From Hermodice carunculata (taxonomy: Eukaryota > Annelida > Polychaeta > Eunicida > Amphinomidae), in NCBI GenBank assembly GCA_964020975.1, contig OZ026618.1, positions 34,998,849-35,062,848 on the forward strand: DNA of 64,000 nucleotides, given 5' to 3'. Positions 9,601-24,600 of the stretch are shown here, piece by piece (positions within the stretch are counted from its first letter, which is position 1; the number at the start of each line of letters is the position of its first letter). The notes beneath the pieces were generated by a model. It saw nothing but the letters and a program-made list of their open reading frames with translations, made no database searches and was not told the DNA's origin. Made by a program: the position numbers and the translations under genes.

Positions 9601-12600
9601 TGGACAATAGAACTTCTATGTATATAAGTTAGACAGGGACAGGTTAGCTTATGGAGAGTAAAGAGTTCGGACTGCGGAATAGGCTAATGACTACTAGGAA
9701 GTGGTTTTGGACAAAAAGACACAAATACAACATCTTAAACCACATTTTGGCTCATAATTTCCGTCAAATCATAGGTATGTACCACTAGTATCACAATCAA
9801 TTTAGACTTTGACCTCCTTTACAATCCCACTAAATTCATGAAGATCTATCAAACATAAAGGATGCTAGAGCGATCACAAGAATTTCACATTTTCACCCAC
9901 CCAATATCGAACTCAACACACATTTTCATACACTTGATCAGCCATGAAAGTTAAATGGGGCTATCTTAAAAACTGTGGACTGTATCACGCTCACAACCAA
10001 AAAGTTGACTGATGGACGGATGAGTGGTTGCATAAGCACTGCAACCTATGGTCAGCACAGCTAAAAAGTGATCACCTGACCTATTCCGACCAAAACTATG
10101 GTCAGGATAGGTCACGTGATACCTCTTGACCAGTGGTACTGTCTGCTATACTCTGTCCCCAAGCACATGCCATTGTCATGTGACAGTCCTGTCAGTCTTT
10201 TATATTTGATCAGGAAAGGAGTATTGCAATCTAAGGTTTTAGTCAATCTGACGGTGATAAGTGAAACCCAAAGTGACTGAACCAGTGTACGCCATAAGTT
10301 GCTGCACAAATCCAATATTGCCTATCTACGAAATCATTAATTCAAAGATTGGGATCAAAAGGCCCATAAAAAATAATAAGTATCAGGTGTCAGTGTGAAA
10401 TGTATTTACCTGGTCCCCGGATAGCAGATTCTGTTCGCTGTGTGACCCCATATCAGACAACTCCACCCACTGCTCGATGCGGTCCAGTATTTCGTTCATA
10501 CTGCTGGACCTGGAGATGTTAGCAATGAGCTCCTGCAGCGCTGCATCCTGGGGGAAAAAATACACATCAGTTGTGAACCCAAATGGGGAAACAGAACTTA
10601 CACACGTTTGACATGCAAAATCACAGGAGATGGACAACATCATAATCTCTTCATGAAAAAGCAACTTCGCTATTGTTACACAATTTTTCCTCCCCCTTTT
10701 TGTTTGTGTAACAGCATGGCTGAACTGAAGACATAGGGCAATGACGGCATATAGAAAACGTTCTCTCCCTCCAACTTTTTGTGATTTCCCTCCCCCTTTC
10801 TTTTTTCGCATCAGAATTGATTGTTTCAAACAAATCCTACATAATGTTACCAAAGTTTTTCTGTTTTTGGCCCCAGAAACTGCTGCATACATGTAAATGA
10901 CCAAATGCAACCTAGGACTTTGTGAATTCATTTAAACATATCAGTGAAAATATCCAGTGTATCAGCCACACAGTTAGACCTCAAATGTAGTTTTTAAAAT
11001 CGCAGAAGCAAAATGTAAATGGGACTCGGTGGTGTTGTTTGTTACAGCAGAAGCATCATAACACTAAATTTTAGATGTATAGACTCTATAGCTACAGTGG
11101 AGGTTAGAACTAGCTTCCCTCCCAAGCACATCATCCCGTGATTAAATTCATTCGAAGTGCACTTCAGATGCGCTCTAGTTGCACTTGAAGCGAGTTCAAA
11201 GTGCAAGCAGGGTATTTAATATGTTGCTTAGATTATCCCATTTAAACAGAATGAAATGCATACATGTAGAAATGTACCTGTGTCATATTTGTGCATAAAA
11301 CACCAGATGTGCTTGTGTGATATTGTCGATCAGTTACAATTAAACGAGAACAACTGATGTATCAGGCTGGGAAAGTTTCAAAGTCAAGTACCGCTGTCAA
11401 ATCTTATTATCTTGCTTATTTAACAAGTTATTTATAATTAGCGGTTGGAGATATTGAAGGCAAAACTGATATGTTTGGCAAAAACAACGCTTCTAATGTG
11501 CAAATGGCCTCACACGACCTTGCCTTTATAGTCATCAGTGCCAAATCTGGCAAATGTACAGTGAATATCTTTCCTAGCTTGCAATTGAAATAGGAAGCTT
11601 CAGAGGAACTATCAAAGTCCTTACATCCTATGGATATATCAAAGTTTTTGCACTTTAACAGCATCAAAACAGCCACATTTTCTGCCTTTATCATGCTTGG
11701 CAAAATGCCAGCATCATGCTTTCACCAACGGCATGTTGTTGAGACCTGCGCAGAAGTCCCAGGAAAAGTCATAGTCTGGGCCATCTTGACGCTCCTATTA
11801 TGTTGCCTTTTGGGTCCGTGTGACTTATCTTTCCAAGTCTGTCAATAGATTTATATTAAAATCATGAAAACCACCACCTGAGGTAGGAATTTTTGTATCA
11901 TTCCCTTCATATCGCCATACCAACACTGTTACTAAAAAGCAGGATGGAGTCTTTGTTTGGTGAAATTACTGATCGTGCGAAGTAGATCATAGATCAACTT
12001 TATGCTGTTTACAGTTTACAGTGCATATCCAGCGCATTCAATAAATATGAGTTCTCCCATGTCTTATGTCCATGTGTTTTGTTCACTATGCCTCTTTCCC
12101 CTTTAGTAAAGTTTGTGTGGAATGTTTCTCTGTCAAAATTGAATAATGGACGGCAATAACAAACTTCTTGTGACATATTTATCTCGCCCATTTCTGAGAG
12201 TTCATCAGAGAACAGCATCCATGTTTTTTTTTTCTTTTCAGTGCACTCCTCGGCAGTCCATAGTGTTTTTCCAAAATATTCCGGTACCATATTAGGATCC
12301 ATAACCTCGAATGAGTTTCCTAATATGGATATTATCCCCAAACTGGACTGATTTTTATGGCAGGAAATATTAATTAACACGCATCAAATTTGCCAACTGA
12401 AGGAGAGTATTCCAAAATAGAACAGGCTTTTGGACTTTTCTACAGTACCAAACATTCCAGACATTTGTAAACAAACATGTCCCTATGGGGAATGCAAACT
12501 TCTGGAAACATGCATTTTTTTTCTGTGGATTTTAACACTTTTACTCCCAGTAAACAACTACTGATGAGTACTCATATTGCATGGACAAATAAATAAAATG

Positions 12601-15600
12601 TCACTACTGAAAACTATGATGTTGAATCAGTCATACTACCAACACCATAAGTGCCGACACCTGTTCCTAGTACAGTACAGGCTGCAATGCCGGTGCAGAC
12701 AGTGACTGTTTTGGTGTGCGCATTGCACATTTTTACACGAAGAATATAATCGAACAGTAGCGTGGACCGAAAGGCATTGTTACAGTAAATAGGCAAATTA
12801 ATAGTACATGTAGTTATGTCTACGGTAATCCCAGCGCCCATTGATGGTTCGTGCCATTTCCATATTGTCACGTTTAACTTCGATGAGGACCTGAAGCGTA
12901 CTAGAATTGAAAGCGCTTGGACTTATGACAAATGTGCAACTGTGAACGGAACATGAGCAACCATCATAATGGAATTTATCTATATGCATATAAAGGCACT
13001 GGAAAAGAGATAGAACAACAATGCAGCAAAGTGACACATTGAAATTTGGCAATATTTAAACTTTAAGGGCATTTCAAGCATGGTCGAAGTGTAACATTCA
13101 CTCCTGTTTTTCTGTGTTGGGCAGAGCAGTTAGCTCTAATCACCACTGTTGTATCAGGTTACAGGATCTGCATTTTCAGACCAGGATGTTTACCAATTAT
13201 GATCACAGAACCAGGAAAAAAAAATAATTACAGGAAGCTGGAGATTCTAAGGTCTGGAAGACACACTAGTGTCCAAGCCCAACACAGAAGGATCATTTGA
13301 GCTTACTTGGTTCATTTCATTATTTTTCTTATTTCCAGAGGATTTTGTAAAGTCAGGACAAATGGAAATATCTTAGCACCTTTCATTATCTCGAGCATAT
13401 TGTCATGTGTACATAAAGCACCATGCATTCTTTGTCTCTTCTGCGATCCCTGACTTCTGGTCCACAGGACCAGGCATTGGAACACTACAACTTAACAGAT
13501 TTCACTTGGGATAATGATGAGGACACGCAACCTATGGGCTGGTGCTCTGCTGCTTCCGGACTAGATAAGTCAAGATCATCCATATGGAAGAATATATTAG
13601 TGTAGTCAGATCTTATTACATGATACTATAGGCACTACCAACAGTATCAAACACTGCCTAGATTTTCATGCACTGGGTAAGTCTGGAAAGATATGGGCCT
13701 AGCTGGAAAATTGTGGGCTGTATTGCATTCCCAAGCAAAAACTTAATGCAGAGACAAGACTGGTGGACAGACACGAGTGATTGCATGAACTCTGCAACCT
13801 ATGGTAAGCAGAGTTAAATAGGTTGAACTCTTTCAGTGCCAGATTTTGGAATGAGTCAACAGCTTTCCTCGCTGCACTTTGTGCACACCGCACTCAAAGG
13901 GTGCTGAGGAAAGCTGTTGACCTGGACTATTATATTCTATATAACTACAGGCATGCTGGTACTCGAATGAAAGTTCTTCTTACAAAGAATATGAATCTGG
14001 CGCCCTTCTTATAATTAAGAACAGTTTGTCTTAGGTAGTTTAGTTTGACTTACGTCACAGTTGGCACTGAAAGAGTTAAGCAATAGGATATATTCATATT
14101 TAAATGCAGTGCTACTCTAACACCTATTGAGCAAAAGAGGGAGCCACCTGCATCAGAGCAGATCCATAATATTTAGCATGGTCAAAAGTACTTTCTCAAC
14201 AAAATAAACAACATGAACACAGAATAATCTTAAGAAAACGTTTTAACACATACATTGTATTTGAAACATAAAGGATGTGTAAATTGATTAGAAATAAGCT
14301 CTCTTTTGGTTGAAAAGGTGTTATTTATGGATGTTTATATAGTATATAATACAAATCTGCCCTGATCATGGTGGAAGAATCAGTCTGTTGCCCCAGCAAC
14401 ACAGAAAGTAGGTAGGATCACATCTAAATATGAATGTCTCCTATTAGCACAGACCTCATCCATCCTGCTGTTGTAGGCCTTCATGACACCCATCCGGTCA
14501 AACAGGTTCACCAGTCCGTCTTTGTCCTGAACGCCAGCGAGCTCCTTCAATGCTCCCTTTATCTCCTGCCTCACGCTCTCCTGAAATGTGGTCATGTAGC
14601 ACTTTGGTAAAAACAATCGATGATAATCAGTAGGTAAGAAGGGGGTCTGGGTGTTCTGGAGGTATAGTGATTATACTTAACCCTTTGCCCCTTAAACCTG
14701 CCAAAACTGGCTGGTTGTCAAATGTCCTCTGCTTCAGCGTTTTCAACTGATTTCAACATCTATGAAAAACAATTTGACTGAGAATTGAAGATGAGACTTG
14801 AAAAGACAACATGACCCAGGTCAACAGCTTTCCTCAGCATGGGTTGGGCACTTAGTGGCCAACCCATGCCGAGGAAAGCTTTTGACTCAGTCTTAATTCA
14901 AGGGGGAAAGGGTTAAAAGAAATTCAACTCTTCCAGAACTAGGCTGGAGACTGTTTTCTTTGGCTTGTCTTGGACACAATATGCCGAAAGCATACCGAGG
15001 TAAAACCACTGACAAAGAAAATTGTAACCTCAGGAATTTCAGGAATTATATACATGCTACTACGGTAATGAAAGGTCTTAAATTTGATAGGAACTGGAAT
15101 CTGGAATCAATAGGATAAATTCAGATGAGTACATGTTTTGTTGCGATTAGCACTGAAAAAGACATTATTACACAACATTGCCAAAATTTCTTTAGTATCA
15201 TGACTTTGCAGAATGCAAAGTGTTAAGTTATCTTTGTAAGCAATTCACCAATATATAAACTTTAAGAAACCTTCACTTTCCAGCTGAATTGTTTGATGTT
15301 TATAATTTACGTGAAAATAGAGTGTCAAGTTATCGTAACGTTTTACATAAAACTCAAAAGAAGCTGTGGTCCTCATTCCCATTTTGGAAGAAATGGAACT
15401 GGAAATTACCTGCCTTAATAAACAGCTCAACATAATGAACTTAAGCCCGACATCATAAAACAAATACAGTCGGGTTTATGTCAGGAGTCCTGGAATCAAC
15501 AAACTCTCTGCTTTCATATCATATCACATCAGCACTATACCTCAAAAGAAAGAAGAAAAAAAACCCATGAACTTACCCTTCTTTTTTTTAAAGATATACA

Positions 15601-18600
15601 GAGGCATTTACTCACATCTTGGTGTCCAATGTTTTGCAGCAGAGCCATTAGGACGTCCTTGCGCTCTCCAAGGCCAAGCTGTGTCAGGGCTTGAATCGCA
15701 TTCTTCTTCATTACGACGTTCTGGTGCTCCAAGTGCTTCAGGAGTTTGCTGACCAACTTGTCACGCTGATCCGGGCTGTAGCCAATTTGTCTGCCAGTAG
15801 AGAGGATTTGAGATATTAAAAGTATGGCAACAGCTCAGTGACAGAGGTCTTGAGTGATGGATTGCCTTCCTGGTAAATCAACCTCCCAGTTGCTGACGTT
15901 CATCCTGCCAGAAAATATACTGTCAACCTACAGTCACTATCTCTATGAGGACTATCAGTTTGCAAATCTCATTCAACTCTTTCACCATAGGAAGCGACTG
16001 CAGTTGAATTGTCCACAGGCTGCGGGATGCGACTGTAGTCGAATTCCAAGATGGTTGCCAAATTATGCGACATTTGACCTTTAAAATGACTGTCTGACTT
16101 CTCACCCTCAAACTGACCTCACTAAAAAGTGCATGATGCACATAAGTAGTCCGTATAAGAATTGAAATGAATCTGTTTTTTTAAAACTTTTTATAGATAT
16201 GAAATGTTGGTTTGTATAAGAGGAAAGGGTTTGTAACCTGCAGCTTGCCTGTATAAGCTGACACGGTTGTATTTACTATAAATATATATGATTGAACGGA
16301 ACAAAAATGGATCAATTTTCAGATGGAATAGACAGCAGTATTGGATACATTTCTTGGTTTGCGTTTTTTAGGTCTTTAATTCCAAGATGACTGCCAAATG
16401 TTGTGACCTTTGACCTTGAAAGTGACCTTGCAAAATAGAAACCATGATGTGTATTGCTAGTGCTGACAGGTTGAAGTAAATATCATGAGCAGTTTTACAG
16501 ATACAAAATGTAGAATCAAATTGAACAAAATAGTTGAAAAGTATGCTTAGAAATTTAGCGTTCAGATGTTAACCTGGGTAGAAATGCAGCAGTGAGAGTT
16601 AATTTCACTTTTACTACACACTTCTAAGTCTTTCAGCATAGCATATGGAATATGTAGTAAATTTTACACTGCTAAATATATTCAATACAGACCAAGATTT
16701 ACTTATTTTAATGATCAAAAACCTGTCACTACCATGGTAAATTATTATTTTACAATTTTGGCAAATTTTTCTAAACTTGAGAGGTACATCATGATGTATC
16801 CTTTCATCATGTCATCAACTCCAATAGTTAATACATTTTGCCACAGTAAGTATTAGGATGACCAGTTTGGTATTTTATATGCATCACTGACTTGTGTATG
16901 TCAACTATGTAGCCACAGATCTGTCTGTGAACGGACTCGTCGACGTTGTCTAAGATGGCCTGGAAAGCGCTGACAATGCTGGCCTGCTTGGGCGGCATCT
17001 TCTTGGGGAACCAGGACTCTGCTTTGATTTTTTTGAACAGTTCAGGGATGTCATCCTCCTCCCCTGACTCGGCGTCATCTTCCTGTAAATACAACATCCG
17101 ATAGTTGTAAGTTATCTTTGGTTTAAATATATTTCAATGACAATGCGATTGAGGAGATGGCAAAGCCTAGCTTAGCCCCTATTTCATAAACAAAAAAAAC
17201 AAACAAACAAAAACAAAGAACAAACAAAAACAAAAATAAGTAAAAATAAGATATATAAAAGTAAATATATATATTACACACACACACACACACATATATT
17301 TCATACAGTCACGCTCGCGTTCAAGTAAACAAACGCCAAACACACCAACGTTTCCCAAACACTTTCAGTGAAAGTCAAACGTTTTGCAAACGCATAGCAA
17401 ACACTTTGCAAACACTTTCCAAAAGCTTTACAAACACCTTGCCAAACGCTTTCAAACCCTTTTCCAAACGCTTTCAAACACTTTGCCGAACGCGTTTGGT
17501 GAAAGCTGAACATTTTCAAACTTTTCCAAACGCTTTCAAACACTTTACACTTTGCGCCAAACGTATGTGATACATGTACATGTACATGTACACTTGGTAA
17601 TCTAATTCTAATGACAGGAATATTAGTCTTTAATTAATTTTAGTTGAATTAGACACTTGGGTAAACGTATTTGGATCGTATTTTATATAAATATATACAA
17701 CCTATAATGCTGGATAAGTGCACATTTACATGTAGGCACATATACACATATATTGCTGGACCTGTTGAAAATACGTTTGGAGATTCTTCATCATTTAAAT
17801 GGAAGTGTTTGAAATGCATAGTGTTTGAATGCATTTGTGAAAGTGTTTGAAATCGTTCGGGTAATTGTTCAATGCGTTTGGTGAGTGTTTGAACGCATTT
17901 GGAGAAGTGTTCGGTAGCTTTGTGAAAGTGTTCGATCGTTTTGTAAAAGTGTTTAAGATTTTTCCCAAACGCTTTCTAAACGCTTTCCAAACACATTCCA
18001 AACACTTTCAAAACACATTCCGAACGTTTTCAAACGTTTCCAAACACCAGCAAAACACGAAAAAAGCGTTTGGCTGTTAACTTTTAGCCGGGCGTAACTG
18101 TATATATAATATAGAACATACATAACACAGGACAGTACAGATAGTAATCTTTTTTAACTATTTCCCCTTTTAACCTGCCAAAATTGTCTGTTGGTCAAAT
18201 GCTTTTTCCCCCCTAATTTCAACCGTACAGTAATTAAATGGCAATCAGAGATTGCTGGATTCATGCCCCCCCTCGCCTCATTTATAACCTTGCTAATAAC
18301 AGGTCTCATTTTAGAATGACTGCAGTCAATAAAAATAGGCTATCAGATATTTGACCTATTGACCTACTTTAATGCATGACAAACTTTTGTGTCCAGATAC
18401 ACCGGTGTGTAAAGTTTCATGATTCTAAGTTGAAGGATACCAGAATTACAGCCCAAACATGAAGTGTAATGTAGTTTTACATGATTGTATCAGTGACCCA
18501 GATACTTGATCTAGTGACCTTCTTTTGATCAATGACACATCCTTATGTCTAGATGCACCTGTTTATTAAGTTTCATTGATCTAAGATGAAGGACAAGTGA

Positions 18601-21600
18601 ATTATAACCTAGACACGAAAAGCAGAGACCCAGATACTTGACCTATTGACCTGCTTTTGTTTCATGACACAGTTTTACATCAAGACATATACATGTGCCA
18701 AGTTTCATGAAACTAAATTAAACAGTAAAGGAATAATAGCCTGGACATAATTTTACATGGATATCTAACCATGACCCAGATACTTGACCCAGTGATGGTT
18801 CTGACCTACTTTTGTTTTATGACACACTTTTAGGTCAAGATATATGTGTGTGTGTAAAGTTTCATGAAAGTAAGTTAAATAGTAAAGGAACAATAGTCCA
18901 GGCAAGATTTTACAAGGATATGTCACTGTGACTCAACTACTTGACTTAGTGACCTACTCTTGGTTCATGACACATTTTTATGTCTACATGCACTTGTGTG
19001 CGGAATTTCACTAATCTATCTTCAAGGGCAACAGAATTACAGCCTGGACATGAAGTGTAATCTAGCTTTATATGATTGTATCACTGTGACCGATACTTAA
19101 CCTAGTGATCTACTTTTATGCGTGACACACCCTTGTAAAGTTTCATGATTCTAAGTCAAAAGACGACAGAATTACAGCCCAGGCATGAAGTGCAGTGTAG
19201 TTTTACATGATTGTATCACTGAAACCCAGATACTGGACCTACCGTAATTCCCCGTAGACAACGCACACTTTTGTGGGCTAATTTCTTTTTCTGAAGTCCT
19301 AGTGCGCGTTATGTACAGGTACAGAAGTCAGTACACTTTTTTCTGGCCCCGTGTTTGTACATTTTGAACCAAGTTGTCGATCATGGAGCGTACAGGAGAT
19401 CGTTGGCAGAATTTGTATATGGGTGATAATACATTCAATCATCGAAACACGCTTTAAAAACACGCTAAAGTCCCATATTTCTTCCAAAATAGTATATGTC
19501 TGCTTTACTTACTCCCTTATTAAACAAATCTTAGCAAAAGAGCAACTTTTTTCGGATCGTTTCTGTGTTTTGATACCTCGAACTTGGGAGTGTTGTTGGA
19601 AGTTGATGTACCGACTTGAAATTGATCACCGCTAGATGTCGCTGCGACGTATATTAAAAGATCGGCGCCATTTGCAAGTTTACCTGTACTTCACAAGCTC
19701 TTTATTTTGACCCGCCTGCTCATTGAGCTGATCAAACTGGGATTTCCAAATGATTCGATATTTACTTTCCAACAAATTACCGATGCATGGACAAAATCTA
19801 ACAGATATGTAGGAGAATGGATGTGGTGTGAGTGAGTTGAAGGTGTGTGCATGCAATGACTGACACACACACCGCCCAGTTTACCGATAGTAACTGTTGG
19901 AGTGCATGATTGAGATTAGAATAGAAGTCTTCGACATTTAGATAATTGGAAATTTTGGACAAAAATTGAATCATTTAATTGAATGAATATACATGTAGTA
20001 CAGAGGGGAAAATGCAGTGGACGACCCAGTTGTTTTGAACTGCTGGTTACTCCCGTTGATGTGTGAGTTTGCTTGAGCGGGCGCATGACGTTTGTTTTGG
20101 TATTTTTTACATGCACGTCATACACAGGTATATGGCTTTTTACCTGGTTTCACAAGGCAAAATTGTACCTGCGCGTTATACACGACTGCGCATTAACTTT
20201 GGGGAATTACGGTAGTTTTGTTTCATGACACACCTTTAAGTCAAGATATACATGTGTGTGAAGTTACATGAAGCTAAGTTAAATAGTAAAGGAATTATAG
20301 TCTGGACACAATTTTACAAGGATATGTCACTGTGACTCAGATACTTGAACTAATGACCTAATTTGGTACACGATACACCCTTATATCCGGATGCACCTGT
20401 GTGTAAGGTTTCATTAACGTAAGTTGAAGGACAAGAGAATTATAGCCCTGATGCAAATAGCAGGCGGACGCATATACGGGCATACTCATGGAAAATGTGA
20501 TTACTATGTGCCCCTCTGCCGATAGGAGGGGGGCATAATGATAACAAATTTTAATGCAATTGTGGAAGAGACCAAAACAAGGGCATTCATATAGCATGAC
20601 AGCATGTATCGAGTCCCTATAATTAAAGGTCAACGGAATCATTCTGTAGTTCTTATAGTGTATATAAAGGTATGAAATACGGCCAGGACAACATTTCCTG
20701 TCATGGGGTCAAAGGACAAGGTTGCCTGAGTTTGGTATGCAATACACCACTATCCCATGAAGTACACACACACCAAGCTTGATATCTGTAGGCCTTACAG
20801 AGTAAGAAAGTCTGGCCAGATCAAGCATTTTCATACAGAAAGAATTCAAGAAGAACAGATGGATGTGGTGCAAACCTATATAGTGTCTCCCTCTCCCCCC
20901 ACATACTCCATCAATTTTCCAAACTTCAAATTACATGTGTATATGTTGGCCATTAACCAGACAGTGACTCAGTCCACATCAACCAGAAAACTGACCACCT
21001 TTAGGCCGGTAACCATGGTTACAAACGATTAAAATATATACAATAGTAATCAATGAACATAACCTATTTCACAAAATCTGTTGTGAGAAGTTTTTGATGC
21101 CATTTCTGGGGCACATGTTTGAAAGTCAAGTCTCCTACCTCAGCAATGGCCCCAGGTTTAAAGGTTTTCCGTTTGGGTTTCTTGGCTTTCCCTAGGTTGC
21201 TGTCTAACCCTGTCAAGTCTGGGGGTGCAAATCTTGTCTTCTTGATCTTCTCTGTGATTTTACAACAAAGGTGAATACAAAACATGTGAATGCATTCTCT
21301 GCAATATAAAGTCAAACTTTTCAGACTGTTTCCTCAAACAATCACATTGCTTAATACTTGCATGATTCTGTAAAGGAAAGGACTGGAATCAGCTGAAATC
21401 ATTTTGTACCTTTAAATAAAGTCTATAGTTTTATAGAATCCTGTACATTTCTACTTTCATTTTCTCCATGTGTTTGGACACCTTGTCTGAAAAGTTACGA
21501 CAATATGACGATTATATATCAAGCAACATGTATCTGATACTTCAGCTGCATCTTCCCGCAAGTGTCTTCGTTCATTTTCATCGTACATTCCATGGGATCC

Positions 21601-24600
21601 TGAAAATTCTATTTCGCTCAAATTTAAGAGAATCTTTCAGTGTCATAATTTAATATTTACCAACATGTATTGCTGCTCACTCACTTGACCACCATGAAAA
21701 ATATTCACCCAAAAGTTAAGTCAAACAAAGGCTTTTCCCATAGCTTTAGAGATGTCCAATACAATCTTTGAAATCGCAAGTGGAGTCCAGATGGCAGTTT
21801 TCTTGACCAGTATGCTGGGACTTCCTGGAATTAGTCTGCTTGTTCGATATCTTAGCAAACTGCAGTTTTTCCAATCTAGGTTTCTTACCCTCAAAGCACT
21901 GATTTAAGACTGAGTCAACAGCTTTCCTCGGGACACTTTGCGTGCAATGCGCCCAAAGTGTGCCAGGGAAAACTGTTGACCAAGACTACTTTTTGCTTTA
22001 AACTAGGCTTGCAGGTATTTGAATGACAGGTATCTTCGTGAGAAATTTGAATCTTTTAACCATTATACAGCAGTGATTAACACTTTAAGGGTTAACTCAT
22101 TGCATGGGATAGATCACCATGGCAACATAAAACCAAGGTTTTACCAACTTTATTGACTGTCAGATGACAAGCTGATTGATTACAGATAAAGATTTTGAGC
22201 TTTATATTCCCTGCAAATGTGCCATACACATACAAGGCAAAAAGTTTCAATAAAGTATCAGAGTTGTATGCACAAACAAAGCATCGCCTTGACATGTGCA
22301 CCACGACTCTAGCAAAGGATAGATAACATGCTGGTATTTGCTTTGGCAAGCTTAGAAAATTAACATACGCTTCAAGCATACTAACATTAAGTCCAACTCT
22401 CTCTTAGCCTGGGTTTTTCTGTGACAGTTTGGACTTAAGACTGAAAGCAAGCATTATTAGTAACAACATCTATACCGTGCTTGGATTTTTTAGCTTAAGC
22501 AGGACTGTGGCCACAGCATGTATGAAGTTATGGTATACATTGGATTTTATTTGCAGCTTACCTAACTTTTGAATAAGTCATAAAACGTGATACTGAATCA
22601 AAGTCTGAAAACCACTTTTCAATTTGGGTTTTTCAATAAATATAATTTAAAGTTGTTTTTTTCTTCTCTCGATCTCTATATTTTCTGTTCGTTTGTTTGC
22701 TTGTTTGTTTGTTTTTTTTTTTGATTCAGCAGCCACATTCGAAAAGTACCAAAGTTTTGAAAGAAAAGTCTATGTAACTACAGGAGGACCATTTATGGTC
22801 CACCAATCCATGAAACAAAATGCAATTTAACATTGACTTGACATGACCCAGACTCTGCTGCAGAAAAATATATTAAAGCTTTGAACACCAATAATGCTGC
22901 TGTAATGTATTCCAGAAAATTTGGATGCCTGAAATCAGGAATGCACATTTTTATATGTGAACTATATGCTTTGGAGCCCTTCTTCCAACTATGGATGGAA
23001 ACTATTTTGGAAGCATCTAATTCTGAACTATTACAACGACTGTGGACTTTTCAATATTGGTCAGCATAAGCATGGTGTTCTGACATTTACCAATGCATTG
23101 AAGGGAAACGGCTAATCATACTAAATATGTCTAATCTACTGCCAGATATTATTGGTGACATTTTTAATACTACAACTGCAGGGCTATTTCTCAAAAGTAC
23201 ATGTAGCTCAAAAAAAGCTTGCAAAAAGCTTTCCACTTTGCCTAAAGTTTATCCCTTTCCCCCTGAAATTAAGGCCGAGTCAACAGCTTTCCTTGACATG
23301 GGTAGGATGTCCAGCCCATGCCTAGGAAAGCTGTTGACCTGGGGCATGCGATCTTGATAGGTCTCATCTACAATTCTGAGTCAAACTGCTTTTCAGTACT
23401 GTTGGAATTTGTTGAAAACACTGAAGCAGATGACATTTGACCAGCAGCCAGTTTTAACCGATGTTGGCTGGTTTAAGGGGGAAAGGCTTATAACCATGCA
23501 CAGACATACATGTGCTTGGACAAACTTGGGGTGAACAAATGCATCTGCATCGCTCATCAAAACAACTTATTGTGTTTGCCTTTGTTGAAAACAGCACAGA
23601 TGTTGTCTGCTGGAAAATGTTTTAATACCAAAAACTCACATATATCCAATATTTACTGGAGACTATCTGATCTCCCAAAATGAGAGACAAACATTCCCAT
23701 TCCCCCGCCTACCCACTCAAGGTATGAGAAAGTTGGATGTCGACCCAGCTACCTCTTCCGTACTGATTTTTTCTAGGCTCACGCTGGTAATTCCAACTAA
23801 TCCAACATTTTGTAGGGGAACAACACAAACATTTACGTACAGCTACTTCACAACGAATACATTTAACTTCAATTTTTCCTACCACTACTTACCCACATCC
23901 ACTGGTGGTTCCACTTCTGTTAGCATTAAAACACAGCAATCCCATTTTACCTTAAAATTTACATTATTCTAAGGGTATCTATTTCTTAGGGTGTGACTAG
24001 TATATGAATTATCGAATGCCTACAATTCACATACAACAATGCGAATTAATACACGACTGTCTATGGATCGTCTTGCCTGCTGAAGTTTATAGGAACAAGT
24101 TTTAAGGGTGCTTTTCATGAATTTTACTTACTTAAGTAATGAAGAAGGATCATTAATACCATGTGCTGTAACAGTAATCCTATTACACAAGTTCCATCTG
24201 CTACTGATTGCTGTTACATCAGTAATTGCACTGTTCTGTACTCCGGTATCACCCTTTCTTGGACTCATAGGCACTCGACTATACACAATGAATAGTCATT
24301 TTCTTAATTCTCTTTATATATGTAAATATATTTACTCTTCCAGTTTGTTTGTGCCTATTTGGGCTATGGGCCTGCAATGAAACCTTGAATTGAATTGAAT
24401 AAGAATGATATCAAAAAAGAACAAAAAAGAAGGGTTACAAGAGTGGGTTTGAAAGCAGATAAATTATTCATAATGCACATGCATGCCATACAAATATTTA
24501 ATTATTACATATCATTGGTTCATTTGGGCAGCGGAGGAACATGCAAAGCTTGGCGGGCTACTATACTGAATGCCACGGATAGTCATGTGACCGTGCTGTG

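Larger units (their letters stand above)
7585..10070. repeat. Cluster of hairpin-tailed long repeats (family I), nested
   Basis: It opens with AAGAGGCTCATGGGCCTAAT and CTCTGCTGAC and closes near 10065 with CTATGGTCAGCACAGCTAAAAA-type sequence after GACGGATGAGTGG, the inverted match of the opening. Inside are at least two partial copies of the same interior (AAGTACAGTTTTGTATGTAA near 7865 and AAGTACAGTTTTATGTA near 8638), a TA-flanked MITE (8652-8830) and another dispersed repeat (9415-9725). No coding function is seen. Confidence 0.6.

Noticed and set aside
10548-10931. 182-codon minus-strand ORF at 10383-10931, part lying right of exon 14
   Set aside because: Only 10410-10547 is exon; the rest is intron read through, ahead of a strong polypyrimidine acceptor.
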